Assembly (NCBI RefSeq): GCF_021347895.1
Contig: NC_067120.1
Span: 20,259,361 to 20,323,360, forward strand
Length of the DNA: 64,000 bases
Direction of reading: 5' to 3'
Source of the DNA: Acanthochromis polyacanthus
Lineage: Eukaryota > Chordata > Actinopteri > Pomacentridae
Positions 37,780 to 51,900 of this stretch are shown one piece after another; within the stretch, counting starts at the first letter, position 1; every line of letters starts with the position of its first letter. The position numbers were made by a program, and so were the translations under genes. The notes under the pieces were generated by a model, which did no database searches, was not told where the DNA came from, and worked only from the letters and a program-made list of their open reading frames with translations.

Positions 37780-39848
37780 TATTCAACATATGTTTTATTA
37801 CATAGTTCAGTCTTCAGCTTTTTACATATTTATATAAAAACAAAAATCACAATTTTCACTCATGACAGTATCAAAGGCACTGGTGGGTATAGTACAACAC
37901 AGGTCGTGTTCTGAGTGAGACTCTGCCCTACTTCTAACAGTGTTTACAAGCAAGAAATGTTTAAGAGCCAGTTATTTAGACACAGAAAAATAATCAAGAT
38001 CAGACGGAGGCACTTGATGATAAAATATTTAGTGAATTGTACAAGGTATTTTTTGTTAAGGTAACAAAAAACAGCAATTGTTGTTAGAGTATGTACAAAA
38101 TTTCTTATGTTTTCATGGAAAAATGTTCCTGAAGAGTCAAGAATAGTAAGGACAGAATGTAGTTCGTAGCAGTTTTAGTAGCTCCTGCTTCTTTAAAGGA
38201 CTACACTATCTGTGTATCTTTCAACAGCCCGAACCTAAAACATTCTCAGGCTAATTTTTGTTAGGCAGATCAGACTCTGGTCATCAGTAGTGCATTTCAT
38301 AGATACAAAAATACAGTCATGACAAAGTGGAAGAAAATGATATAAGAGAGTGCTGTGTGTACTCTTTTCCACTAATGACTTGAAGGATAATCCTGGTTTA
38401 TTTCAACCTGATGCATTTGCTATTAATGCTGTTTAGGGATCATACTACCTTTGCACTCTTCACCTTGTGGAGATTCAGGGCAAAGAGGTGGTGCAACACG
38501 GCATTTGAATGGTGTAAATGATAGAGGCGACTAATGGAACCTGTTGACCAAAAGTAAACAGAAATTAGCTGCCTGGAACAGATGTAACTGCATTAGAGTT
38601 TGCCATCTGAGGACACTTGTTCCAGGTTGAAATAAACCATAAATACATTTTAATAAGCTGCACATCTTGAAGTCAAAAGATTTAAAGTATACATATTGTT
38701 AGCTTGGTTGTATTTTAACTATGGTCAGCTCTTACAGATTTGACAGCATCCACTGTTCTTAAATGGTTTATTAATAACAACTTGTATTGTCGTATGAAGG
38801 AGACGGGTAACTTCAATAGCAAGCTATTTGTCCGACATGATTTTATCTCAAGTAGATGGTGTCCTCTTTCTTAATTGATCCACTTGCCTCACACTTTACT
38901 GTGCTGTTATGCTAGGAGTGATGAGCTATTAAGTGTGCTAGCCCTTTACAAATGCCCCAGGGCAAGATATAAAAAGTATGGTGACCGCTCTTTTTCCGTT
39001 CTTGGCCCTAAGCTCTCTTCCATCGCATTTACAGTCTATTTCAGAATTAAATGTTTTTAAATGTCTGAAAACACACTTGTTCCGTGTAGCGTTTGACGCT
39101 TAGCTTCTTTTAGAACTGTGTGTTTCTTAAATGCTTTTACTTATTTATTTTACTCTGTTAGGCGCCTTGTGCTCCTTTTGGCTGTTGGAAAGCGCTTTAT
39201 AAATAAAATTTAATTGATTGATTGATAAACTAATAAAAAACCAAGAAGCTCAATACTGTAGCTCATATATACTGGATCTGTGGTGGTTCGGATTAAAGAT
39301 CAATATGATTGATTCAACTTTACTAAGTGAGCTCTGCTGCTCACTTTACAACTCATTTTGAGGGTGCTTAGTTGAACAAGACCAAGAGCATTTATCATTA
39401 AGGGGTATTAGAAACATAACATAGATGTTATTGTTCCAGCATTTTTCCTAGTGCTACCACTTCCTCATTTAGCGCTGCTGCTGGATCCCTGCTAGAACTG
39501 GTAAACTTAATCCACATAATGTGAAAATCTTCCTCCATGGCCATCTATGGTGGATGACAATAAAAGAGGCTTGAAATTTTACCAGTTCTATCAGTGCTGA
39601 TTCCAACTTGTCAACACTAAAGACTCATAGACGGGATAAAGGTCAGGGATTACTTAATGCCCGTAAAAATAAAATGCCTTTTTATCCTGGTAAATCTCAT
39701 ATTTGGATTTCACTAAAAACTCCAGTTAGCAGGTTTCCTTCCAGACACTACTCAGAATATGCTTCATCACAGACCATGTATTCCAGCATCCCCCTCTTGC
39801 CTTGTTTTGAATGAGAGACTTGTTGAAGGTTGAGGGCTTAGAGTAACT
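37780..39848 (-). other. swap70: swap70 3' untranslated region (approximate end)
   Basis: Sequence downstream of the swap70 stop with no coding signal of its own. Candidate AATAAA signals on the minus strand lie at 38767-38772, 38397-38402 and 37794-37799. The last would give a 3' UTR of about 2 kb. A LINE tail in the opposite orientation is embedded at about 38880-39235. The true end needs transcript data. Confidence 0.45.
38876..39235 (+). mobile_element. LINE 3' tail remnant with (TTGA)n end
   Basis: The plus strand encodes a decayed reverse-transcriptase C-terminal tail (RARYKKYGDRSFSVLGPKL) as found at the ends of L2/Rex-like non-LTR retrotransposons. A short untranslated segment with gcgctttataaataaa follows, then a TTGA/ATTG microsatellite tail. 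It is 5' truncated and sits antisense in the swap70 3' UTR. The family assignment is approximate. Confidence 0.65.
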
Positions 39849-39967
39849 CTACTGAGCCTGGGCCGCCTGGTTCTTCATCTCCTGCCATTTCTTCTCTCTC
39901 AGACTGAGCTCTGCATCAGAAAAGGCTGCTGGGCCCCAGTTTGTGATCCTCTGCTGTCCTTTGGAAC
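39849..39967 (-). CDS. swap70: swap70 exon 12 (C-terminus and stop)
   Basis: Two bases plus 38 codons and a TAG stop at 39849-39851. It reads [20 protein letters not shown] and ends KNQAAQAQ. The acceptor is ttttcttctccag. ITNWGPAAF is a SWAP70 signature near the C-terminus, in the region mapped to F-actin binding in mammals. The last few residues differ from the human ending, as is usual for this tail. Confidence 0.95.
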
Positions 39968-42900
39968 CTGGAGAAGAAAAATACAAGAATCTTCACCACT
40001 AATGTAAGAAGTTTTATTTCAGTTCATTTGAAATTTAAAAGTAATTAAATTTCAAGCTGAAAAGAAGCTTTTTGATTACTGTCGCGACGTTTGCACGTTG
40101 GTTTCACTGGTAGCAATGTTGAATTTGTCAGAACATGTGGGGTGGTGACAACAACAAGTAGGAGCAAAAATCAAGGAAGCATCAACAGTATTTGATTATG
40201 TCTTCTGCTTTTTGTGTTTTGTCAGGTGGGGGCTGGTTTTATGCGATTAGACGAAGCATGGCATGAGATGATCAGGATTAAAAAGAGCCAAGTTGTTTTG
40301 CCTCTGCTTATTTTGCTATTCAACTCTTTTGGGAAATTGGTAGGATGAGGCATCATTAAATGTAGACTGTAGGTTTCGGGATAAAACAGTTCAAGGAAGC
40401 ACTATATGATGGTCTTTAAGTCGCAGGTTTCATGAATCACAGAAGAGCACCTTCTTTATTATTACCACCTTAGCATAGTGCATGTAGTTAACAAAAGCAT
40501 GGTCCTAAAGAAAACGCCTGTTTAGTTTGAGTGAGATCTTTACGTGAGCGGTTTTCATTTGCTTAGCAAGTAACTATCACCTCAGTAACAGTGCAGTGAT
40601 ACCAGTGATGGTTTACTCGTGTGTTGTTAGTAAAACATTTAGAAAAAATAATGTATTTCCATTTTTCTTCCATTGATTTCAAGCAAATGGACAGAGATAA
40701 AGAAAATTATGTGGCCTAATGAAAATCTGATGAACTTAAAATTAAATCCAAACTACAAAGCAGTTCTTTGAAAAACAGGGTAAAAACACTGCAATGGGTG
40801 GGTTCTTACCTGGTTGAATGAGCCGTAACAACCCCTCATGTTGAGCCACTTTGTGCTTCCATGTCTTGGTGTTGTTGGTTGCATCTTCCAGCTTCTTCAT
40901 CACCGTCTGGTTCACACATGGAAACACAGAGACATAACGCATACCATAGTTCTAAAAGTAATAACTACTGTTTTTGTTGTTTTTTTTTACCTCACAGCAG
41001 GTTCTAACTAGTCAGAATGGTAATTAAAGATATGGATACTGGTCAGTCTGTGTAATTCAGACACATTTCAGGAAGTGTGCTGCTGTGCCCCCTCAGATTT
41101 TGTCAAGGCAAGGCAAGGCAAATTTATTTGTATAGCACATTTCAACAACGAGGCGATTCAAAGTGCTTTACAAGGACATTAAGAACAGAGGATGATGATT
41201 ATTAAAAGAAAGAAAAACAAAAAACATTTAGAGTCAGAGTTTACTTATTTGTTATTTCAATCCCAGACAGAAATTTTGAAAATTAAATGTTGTCAGACCT
41301 GGAGTGTTTGCTTTTTGTTGTTGTTGTTGTTTTTTTTTTAATTTCTTACATTTTCTCAAAAAAACAAAACAACGTCTTACCTGAGCATCAAATTCTACCG
41401 ATGTAAGAGGCTTCAAAATACAGGAACGTTTTGAAGCCCCATGTACCACCTGACAATTTTGCACTGCTTTCCATTTTCAAGGGCTACTTATTAAAAAATT
41501 TGTCCTCAACAAGCCAACTATATTCTTGGAGGTATTATTAAAAAGTATCCCCAGGTTCAGTTTTATTTTCTGTGCTTCCTGGTGCCCTCCAGCACCCAAA
41601 AACCTTGGAAACTTCCCCATTAATCTAAAGATTCTTTCACTAAATGACCATGTGTTCAAATATTGATAGATAGAAAAAGTATTTGCAGCTCCACTACGCA
41701 GGAACCCAGTCCTGTTGCACTGTGGAGCTTTCCTTTTTCAACAGAAGTCATAATGTGTTGCATGCTGATTATTAAAAATAAAAACAAGAAAAGCACTCAG
41801 AGAGCGCAGCACTTTGAAAAGGCTGTTCATTCCTCAATTTATGTACTGATAATTAACGGCAACATAGGATCTGGCATTTAATATAGATTTACCCACAAAA
41901 AAAACCAAACAAATACAAAATGACCTTGTGCTGAGCACAGGCGTGCATTGATGTGTGCTGATGCCGAATTGCGTGACTGAAATATGTAGCGGGCGGTGTA
42001 AATTGATGTGGGCTGCTGACATAGCGTTCACTTGTCATGGTTACAGTGACGCCGTGTCGCTATCTCACAATGGTACAGAAATCTTGGATTTGTGGATCCA
42101 GAATAAAAGCTGCATCACTGGCAAAACCTAATGAGGTGGTCCTGGTGAAATTTCTGACCTTCCCTGAAAATGTGATCCAAATTCATTGGTCCATTTTTCA
42201 GTAATGTTGTGCGCAGACGGACAGACAGATTCACAACTTTATCAAAGGACAAACATACGCTGAACATCACATAACTCTGCTGCATTCCTTGGTGGAGTAA
42301 CTATATAACTTTATAAAGCAGGACTGTTGCTTTCAGCTGACCTGGTACTGCTCCAGCGCCCCTTGCCTCTCCTGCTCCAGCTGCTCCAGCTGTTGCATCG
42401 CGGCCTGCAGGGCGCTCTCCTTGGCCAGACGTTCCCTCTCCAGCTCCTGTTTCTCAGCCTCTGTTTCTGAGATGGCCATCTGCTGCCGCAGGTGGATCTG
42501 CTCCAACTCTGCCCTCTTCATGGCCTCCTCTTCCAGTAACCTGGTCCACACACATACAAGAGAGTGTGAACATGTAATTCAGTCTTCTAAATGTACCTTC
42601 ACTACAGGCACGTTTCTCATTTTCACCTGTTTTGGCTCCTATACTAGAGGGTCAGATAATAATATGGGCTAAGCAGCAAGCAGAGACATTTTCCTCCTTT
42701 TCAACTGCTAGAAACCTACATTTTTTCCTGTTTGGGATATTATTTGCCAACATTTGTGTAATTCTTACCATCAGTGTAGTTTGCCTTCTGTATATTTAAA
42801 CATCTCTGTAGCCTAGAGTCTAGTGATTTCATGTCAGCCCTAATATATAAATCTACAGTTTGTCAGAGGCAATGCAAGACATGTTTCCTTAGTCCAAGCA

Positions 42901-45900
42901 TTAAAATGAATGTACAAGTCAGTGGTTAACAGAGGTGGATGTGGAATAACAGTGTATCAGCAGGTGGTGCTGTAGTGCAGTTATAAACTTGTTTTAACAA
43001 GATTGTTCAAGTAGAAGTACAGATAAAACTTTTGCATTGAATTACATCTACACTGTTTATATTCTTACTTTTATCCTTCAGTCAGCTTCAAAAGGAAGAT
43101 GCTTGAAGCTAAATGTATGACTACTAGATGCTTGATTTATAACAACCAATGTCTGTAAATAGACTTTTATTTTGCATTTTTATTTTTTGCTTACACACAG
43201 CATAAAATAAAAACTTGAAAAGCAAAAATACTTGGGCAAGATTAAAGTCCTTCATGTCTCTTACTCTCCTAACTAAAGGGTCGTTGTTGATTAGTGTAAA
43301 CACTTCCACTTTTACACTTAATTTGTTTAGTCTGGATGATTATTTAACCATTCAGGCTAAAACCAAAAGCAACCAGTTCCAAACTCAAACTCTGTCTGTC
43401 AAACATTAATCTCTGCTTTTTAAAGCACTGTGAAAGTGACATGAAACTTAATTGAATCATTTGGATGAAAGCGTCCACTAAATGGCCTGCTATGGCCTGA
43501 TAAACGACTGCTTGTTGTCCTTTTAACGACGTGATTTAATTTAAAGGCACATGCTGAAACACTCTTTAATGGTCGGTCAAACGTGAGGTGGAAAGTTTAT
43601 GTCAGCAGGGAGGAAGGAAGGACAAGAGAGGAAATCTGAAGCAGTGTGGCAAAGCAGAAGCTGAATGTCTGGATCATGTAAAAAAAGGGAAAAGAGGACC
43701 AGACATTGTTTCATGTTAAAAGCTGATTATGCAGTAAATGTTTGGTTTCAGGCTTTATTAAAATTTTTAATTTGGCAGCACAAGTACCAAATTGTTTGAC
43801 ATTAGAGAAAAGGCAGAATTTATATTAGTTACGTTTATGCTAAAATTAGGATTGTGAGACATATGAGTGGAACACTGTTTAATATGCAACATAGCAGCAA
43901 ACGCAGATTAAAATAGCCAGGAAAGCTGCGGGTAAGATCAAGATGCAAATTGACAGATAATTAGCAGCTTGTTTGCTCTTTAGAGATTCTACTGATTTAA
44001 TGTGCTGTGTTGGATTTGACACAAAACTCAGCTTTCTTGGGCTAGTACATGAAGGTATGGTGGGATCCAGGAGACACAAATGTTGTCATCAGAGGGTGTA
44101 CGCTTACTCTCCAACTTTTGTGACGCTACAAGGGCAGTATCTATGGACAGACTGCAATACATGAATCTATTGTTCCTGTATGGAATATGGCCTCCAAACA
44201 CATTAAAGAGTAGCACAATGACGCATTCATGTCCCTGTTTGTAAGGGACATAACTCGTGTGGTTAGCACTGTCCTTTCGCTGAAATCTCCTTGTTAAGGA
44301 GATATTGTTTGGGCAGCGCTTGAGTTTCTGCACAGCTCTGCGGTAAAGTTTAGTTTGTTGGGCTAGTTTGAAACTTTGCACTGGCAACACTACATTCTAC
44401 ACAAAACAAGACATCTTATTTTTAGCTTGACTTTTTGTCTTCTATGTCTCCACCGCCTTCACGTCGTTTTGCTTCTTGTCCAGTAGCTTTCCAGAATTAG
44501 CTGCTAGTGCTATGACAAAAATGCAGAGTTTGCCCACAGTTGTCTGCAGCTACACCTCCAATTACAATTTGTATAGCAAGGTTAGAACACAATAGTTTTT
44601 TTTTTCCTCTAAAGCTGCAACGATTTATAACTTAATCACTTAGTTGTCAACTATTAAATTAATTAGATATTTTGAAAATGGATTAATCAGTTTGACAATT
44701 TTCTTTAGAAAGAAAAGTCAAAAGTCTTTAATATCAGCTTCTTGAATTTACTGGTGTCTTTTTCCTTGGATGACAGTAAAAAAGTATCTTTGGGTTGTGG
44801 ACCAAATACGATATTTAAAGACGTCAGCATGGGCTTGTGAAAACAAATCAAAGCTTTATACCATGTCCTGTCATTTTACAGACTACATAAAGATACATAA
44901 ACATTCAACAGAGTAATCAACAATTGAAATTGACCTGTGAAAGCAATTGCTTTCGCTTCAGAGATGACTGTTGCAGTCTGGAGCTGTGTCAGGTATCTGT
45001 TGGGAATTATGATACATCAGCATATGTGCCACTCATATTGGCAAATCTAACTGGCACTGGCCCGGCCTGTTTTTGGACAGCACCGAGTGGAAACATCTCG
45101 CCATTAATCAATAAATGTGTTTTTGTCAGATTTGCAGGACAAAATATTAGCTCTGGCATTCTGAAGTTTTAAGCAAGTCACTCTTGGTGCCACAATCAAT
45201 TTAACAATTCAGTGCAGAACAGTTTCTGTCCTTTATGATTAGTTTAGATTCCTACAGACACTTGATCTAAATTTGAATTTATTTTACCTGAACATGATTA
45301 GTTTCTTCAGGTGCTTGCATTTACATATTCACATTCTATCAGTTACTTTGTTATGTTATCCTGCTACCTTCTGGTGAGGTTTTAGACCCTGTCCACACGT
45401 ATCCGGATAAGTCTGAAAACGCATATATTTTTCTCCGATTCGGCCTGTCATCCACACGTAAGTGGAGGTTTTGGTTCTTAAAACGGAGGTTTTGAAAACT
45501 CCGGCCAAAGTGGAGATTTGGGAAAAACCCCGGGTATGCGTTTACGTGTGGACAGACATAACCGGAGTTTTAGGAGCGCAGACGACACTCCCTGCGACAA
45601 AACTGCTGTGACGTCAGACATGCGACCTTTGTAGACAATCGGAGCAGAATGGACGTGCTGAAAAGTGTACTGGTTTCAACAATACTACAGGCGCTTTTTG
45701 CTTGTTTGATCTTTCAAGCTCATTTACTGCTTCACCTCGAAGAGCATCAGAGAAGGAGGACTGCTGTGACTTCCGCTATTTTGCACCTGACAACCATTCC
45801 ACGTCCTCGGCATGTTCGATGCGAGAGACGCCGCCACCGCTCCGGATACGTGTAGACGGAGATTTTTGTAGAAAACGGAGACGTGTGGCCGCAGATTTTT

Positions 45901-48900
45901 TCCTAAACGGAAGGGGGCGGATATTCGGTTTTCAAAATATCCGGATACATGTGGACATGGCCTTAATGACAAGAAACTACAACTTGAATTCACAGATTTG
46001 ACTTTTCCTAAAGTCCAACTCTGTGTTTTCAAGAAGAGACAAAGACCAAATTCAGGAAGTTTCACATGTAAAATTACCGAGTCGACTAACACATTCTTCT
46101 TCTTCTTCTACTTTTTTAAAATTACCTACAATATATTTTCCCTCGGTTGTTAAAACTTTTGACTAGCTCTATGACAGAATATCCTATTTCCTTTGACTGA
46201 CCGTGCCTGCAGCTTGCGGGCAGCTTCCTCGTCCTGTCTGGCGTGCCTCTCGTTCTCCAGAGCATCCTCCAGTTGATGATACATGTCCTCCAGCTCATGG
46301 ACCCTCTGCAGGTACTGCTCCAGCTCAGTGGACTTCTGGGCCACCTGCTCCTCCATCTGCTGTCGTACCTTTGAGAACAGAACATTCAGAAGTACACTTA
46401 ATCTGAAATCCAATATCAATGATCCTGGTGAACATTTTTATTTCAGGGGTCCAATATGAAACGTGTAGCCTCTCGTCAGTAGAGCCTATACTCCAGCCAT
46501 CTATGCTTACTGTTGGATTCAAGAATTATCAAATGAATTAGCAGCTCTATGGTGATTAAGTTAGGAGTCGGTTTTTCTGATGATTTTTCAAATGTCTTTC
46601 GTATGCTTTAAAATTGTTAAGATGCTGTGAGTCATTAAAAGAATGAAATAAAGATGAATTTCTTTGGTTATTTATAATACGGCTTCTTTTTTCAAAGTAC
46701 AATATTCTTCTAAGTGGTTAAAGGTGTTACAAATAATGGGGGAAAAATGTCCAGTGATTAGTAGTATATTTGTCTCCTCCACAGCCTGCAGTTCAAATCT
46801 CTGAGTTTTTGTCACATGACTAGTGGTTGTAGAAAAGTTACTTATGGCATCACAGTTGCAGTGAAGAGCGCAATTTTTTTTTCATTTTTCTAAAAATCTG
46901 GTGACTGCAAAGAGTTGCTTTTGGCAAATTGTTAAATGACAGACACAGAATAAAGTGACTGTGATGAAATGTAATGTCACAGATGAGTAAAATGTCAGTG
47001 ATGGTTGATAATCATCAGTGTGCGGATACACCACAACCATCCTGTGCTCTGAGCGTGTCTAGATCTTATCACCAGAGGCCGTGAAACACAGCATACACAG
47101 CCTTTTTTGATCACTGCATTTACCAAACTCAACACGTAAACATGTTTCCTCATTTAGAATCAGACAACAAACCCTGACTGTATTAGCTGAGCCGCAGAGA
47201 GACTCGTTCAGTGCATCGTGTATTATTAAATATGGAGCGACAGCACAAACATTATTGAAATGACTCATGGGCTGTAAAGTGATTTCAACTTCAGACTGCC
47301 ACTCTGGGCTGCTGATGTCGTGAAGTCTTTTTCACACGGCTCTTCTAAGTATCAGATGTAGGTAAATGTCAACATACATAAATACCACGTAGTAAAAGAG
47401 AAGGTTGTGTGACAGTAATTCTTGCTCCATCATTCGTTCTGATATAGTGACCCAGTGGAAGATGACAAGAAGTGATGTACCATTTTTTCTCTTTCCAGAT
47501 CCATCCTGTAGCGGTCTTGAAGTTCAGTTTGGGTCTGAAGGCGTCTTTTTTCTTCTTCCGCTGCGTTAGCTGCAGCCTCCTCCAGAGCCTGGACAAAATA
47601 AAGCAACAGTCATGAAAAAAGGTAACAATTGGATAAAAGCATTAGATAAAAGCACCTTCTCTATTTTTTGAAAGAAACAAAGACCACTAAGCAACCACAC
47701 TGCCATTAGGGGAAGTATAAACGTGGCCTTCACAGTGTTAGTGTGTGTTTAATTTTAGTTTAAAAGGCTAGAAGCAAACTGTAGTGTATATAAACAGAAG
47801 TGAATGTGCTGTCTTTAAATAGATATTTAATTCTCTAACTCTTCACTTGGCTGAGAGAGAAGTTGTTGATGAAGACAAACTGAGCATGAAGTAATGTGCC
47901 CTGTTGAAATAACTGTCCCTGCTAAAAAATGTAACGTCATTTAAATCATTTCATCTTAGTGCTACACTCAACATTACAAACTACAGAGTATTTATACCAA
48001 AAAGGCTGCAGTCCAACCATTTTTGGACAAACAGCAAACAACAGAATTCACGGAGCAGCAGCAGATCAAGCACACGGTTTCTGCCAGAAAGAAATTATTG
48101 CTATTTTTACTGCATTCTGAATCAAAAAACAATGTTAATGTGTGTAAATTCTCAGAGATTTCCATATTGATGATTCCCATGTGGCCACCACATTCCTCTA
48201 CATCTATCTCACTTCATGCAAGTCTAGGAATTTTAGTGCTTGTTGCTGTCACCTGCAAAAATACTGTCTAATAAACTGGATAGACAGATTAAATATCTAT
48301 GACTCTATGGTTCAGTTTACTACAAATGATCAATAATGCAAGACAAAGTAAGAATTAGGCTACACACCTGCTAAAGCCCTTTAAAATTACAATAAGTTAG
48401 GAACCTCTAAAATAAAGGCTTTTGAAAATGCTGCTCACCTCGTCTCAGTTTGAAAAACTCCAGGGTTGGGTTTTACGGTCATTGTTTACCTTGTAGTCTG
48501 AGCTAACAGCTGTTGTGCATTTGGGGAACTCACTGGACTTACTTCTCATCATTGCTCCCTTTCTTCAAATTATTACTATTTCTGTTACCATTTCCTTGTT
48601 TACAACGGGTTTCAAACAGAGGTAAGATCTTCAGAGCATGTCTCCATACTTTTTTCAATAAAGGATATATAACAAAAAAGTAACTCTTTAAGTAATTAAG
48701 TTGTGCAGGTGGTTGAGCAGTAACTTCTTGTTGACTTTTCTCACCCAGCTGTGAACTGGCTGCAGGCTGCAACATTCAGCTTCTCGTAGCAGCACAGTGT
48801 GAGAGACGGAGTGTCTATTGTGTGCATGTGTGCGGGCATATATGTGTGTTCATTGTGCATTCAGGCAACCAGCTATGCGAGATGGACGCTTGCACCTCAA

Positions 48901-51900
48901 TGGGAGATTGTTGTGCATTCAGAAGTCGTCGTCCCACACAAAGACAAACTGTTGTCCTCTTCTGCACTGTACGTTACACAACTGCAATGTGAACTGGTTT
49001 GACCGACTGTTGCTGTATGCCACTGTTCGTCACAATGCTGCTGCTTTGCACTGAGCTGAAAACCAAGACGACTGAATTGTTGTAAATGTGGTGCTTTTAG
49101 TTAAGCTAAAGGTCATTGTGAGCTTATTAAACGGCAAAAATGATTCAGATAAAAAGCGTACTCTTTGTAGGTTTATGGTAGTTGCTTTCACCCTCTGAAC
49201 CTCATGCAGCTTCTGGGTGTTATTTACTCCTGCCACATTTTTACTCACTGTGGGCTCATTCCTTTACTGCTGTATAATGTCTTGTACCTCTGTGGAAACG
49301 GCATAACTAGGACTACAAGTAGAGAGAACTCAAAAATGTCTCTTGTGTAGAATACCACAGTTACAATGTCAGAAGTGACAACAAAACAAATATCAAAAGT
49401 TACTTTTTTTTTTATTATTTTTTGCAAAAACTGAAAACAAATGTAGTCATGTACAACATTGTCCCAAGTGAGAAATGTATTGCCAATACTGAAAAAAGAA
49501 AAGGTGACTCTGCATACGACAGAAATGTTTAGTGTTATTTCTTTCCGTACTTGTTTCTTTAATACTCTGTGGCTTACGATTCGACCAAAAAGTCCTGAAA
49601 TCTGGTCAGAGCAAAGTGGTTATTTTTGGGAACATTTTAAATGAGACCTGTAAATAAATTAATTTTGATGAAATATCACAATTCTGAACTCAGATGTGGC
49701 TCAGTTTTCTGAGATGAGCATGCGACAGAATTATTCCTGAACTGATGGACAGTTTGAATCCAACGCCTCTTTCTGTTTCTAGCTGGTGTCAGATGCGTTC
49801 ATTGTGGTGATGTTTAAACATGTCTTTCAAACCCACTGGCAGATTTTGGGGTTTAGAGGGTTAAAATTCTTGAGGCAGGACTCTGCTCTACAATGCTGGC
49901 ATGCTTTGTTGTAACAACACGAAATCATTTAACTTGTTCAGACTGCTTCCTAATTTGTAACATTTAATGTGCATCCAACTTGATTAAATGTGGGTTTGAA
50001 AAACACCAGACACGATCATGAAAATATACTAAGTCTTGATGCCACATGTGCAAATGATGCCCACACAACATGCATACAACATTTCCCACACCCAAACTGT
50101 ATTCACAGAAACGGAACAAGCGGTGAATGTGCGCACTTTACCTCAGATCCATCCTGCACATCCCTAATGAATCATTTAGTTTTTGTTCTCAAATTTCACC
50201 CATTGCTTTTTGTGATGACTTGTCTCTTTGAATAACACAATTTTAGTATTTACATTTTCCAGTTTATCTTCTCTATTTCATCCATATTGTGAAGCATTTT
50301 GAGCCTTTTTTTTTTAGCAAACTAAATCACTGATCATCTTTTATGACATTTAGGCAGAATATTCCTACCAATGATCTCTATGGTAATGTTTCTAGTGTAT
50401 TGACCAACTTATTTACAGAGAATGCAATTCAGTTTAGCATCACAGCAAACCACAACCTGAAGAGTAAACATAAGTTAAATAGTAAAAGTCAAATTACTAC
50501 CTCTGACAGCGTCAGCAAAACTAAACATTGCCTCCCTCAGACTTACTGGATTACATCAAATAGTGGGAAAAAGGAAAGTGAAGAAAAAAAGAGGAGCATA
50601 AATTACAGTGGAACGATGAAAAAGAATGTTTTCTTATTGCTAAAACTTTTTTACCTAAAATAAACAAATGTTTCCTCTAATAGATTTGTAACAGGCAATG
50701 AATAAATCAATTTAACAGAACTGCTACAAATGTAATTGTGTTTCAATCAACTGCATGACATAAACTTTACTTTTTATGAAGCCGACACTTCCTGTTAACC
50801 TCACAGCCATTTACAGCACTAGCAGGAAGCCAGACGCTCGTCATCAGTGTTCAGGGAATCCACAGTCACAAAAATGTTAACACGGTAAATTAGCAGTGTC
50901 AACAGGTAGAAATGAGGGTCAGGTTTAGGAAGAGTAACTGGAAAAACAGGTTTAACGAAGACTAATATCCTTCCTCTGCCCCCCTCCCTGATTCAATCAA
51001 CATTCCTCTGTTTGCATGTGATAGACTGTTCAATAGTTGAGGCCTGAGGGTGGAGCCGATCTATTGTTGCTATTCATGAACTGCTGGCGGGTTTCAGAGG
51101 AGACCACTAGAGTTTTTAGGTGACCTACTTGAATTGTTGTGTGAAACAGTGTGCATGTGTGTGAAACCAGCAATGAGTTACAGAAAATTACACTTTGTCA
51201 TTCATTGGCACGAGCACCAAAGATAATGGACTTGCTTTGTTATTTTGCGGTGTCTTTTTTTATCTGTACCTCAGCTTGAGACTGGTTTAGCTCTGATTGG
51301 TCGAAGTAAAAAGTATTTCCTTCTTCTTATTTTCAAAATCAACAAGAAGCAAAGGATCACTGGAAAAAATGCACCTGTAAAAATTACAAAAAAAAACTTG
51401 TTTCAAGGAACTTTCACCTTGAAATACGTGAAAAAAAATCTGTCAATAGAACAAAATGGCTTGGCAAGATTTCTTGAAATAAGATGTGATATTTAGAAAA
51501 TTGAGATCTTAAAATGAGCTGGGAAAACTTATTTTAAGCTTTATTTTACCAGGATTGTCACGCATAGGTGTCTTAACCTTCCTGTTGTCCTCATTTATGG
51601 CACCAAAAAATATTGTTCCCTTGTCTGAAAAAAATCCAAAAATTCAGCAAAAAATTCCCCAAATTTATAAAACAAATTGCAAAATCTTCAGGAAGAAAGT
51701 TTCCCTTAAAAGCTTTATGTAAAAAAAATCCCAAATTTGGCAAGAAATAACAATTAAAAAATTATAAAAATCTAAAAATTGTAAACATTTTCAAAGGACA
51801 AATAAAAACCTTCCAAAAAAACTCCGAAAAATATCTAAAGGGATTCCATATATACCAGTAAAAGTTCTGATATTTTCTTTAAGAACATTCAGAAAAAAAA

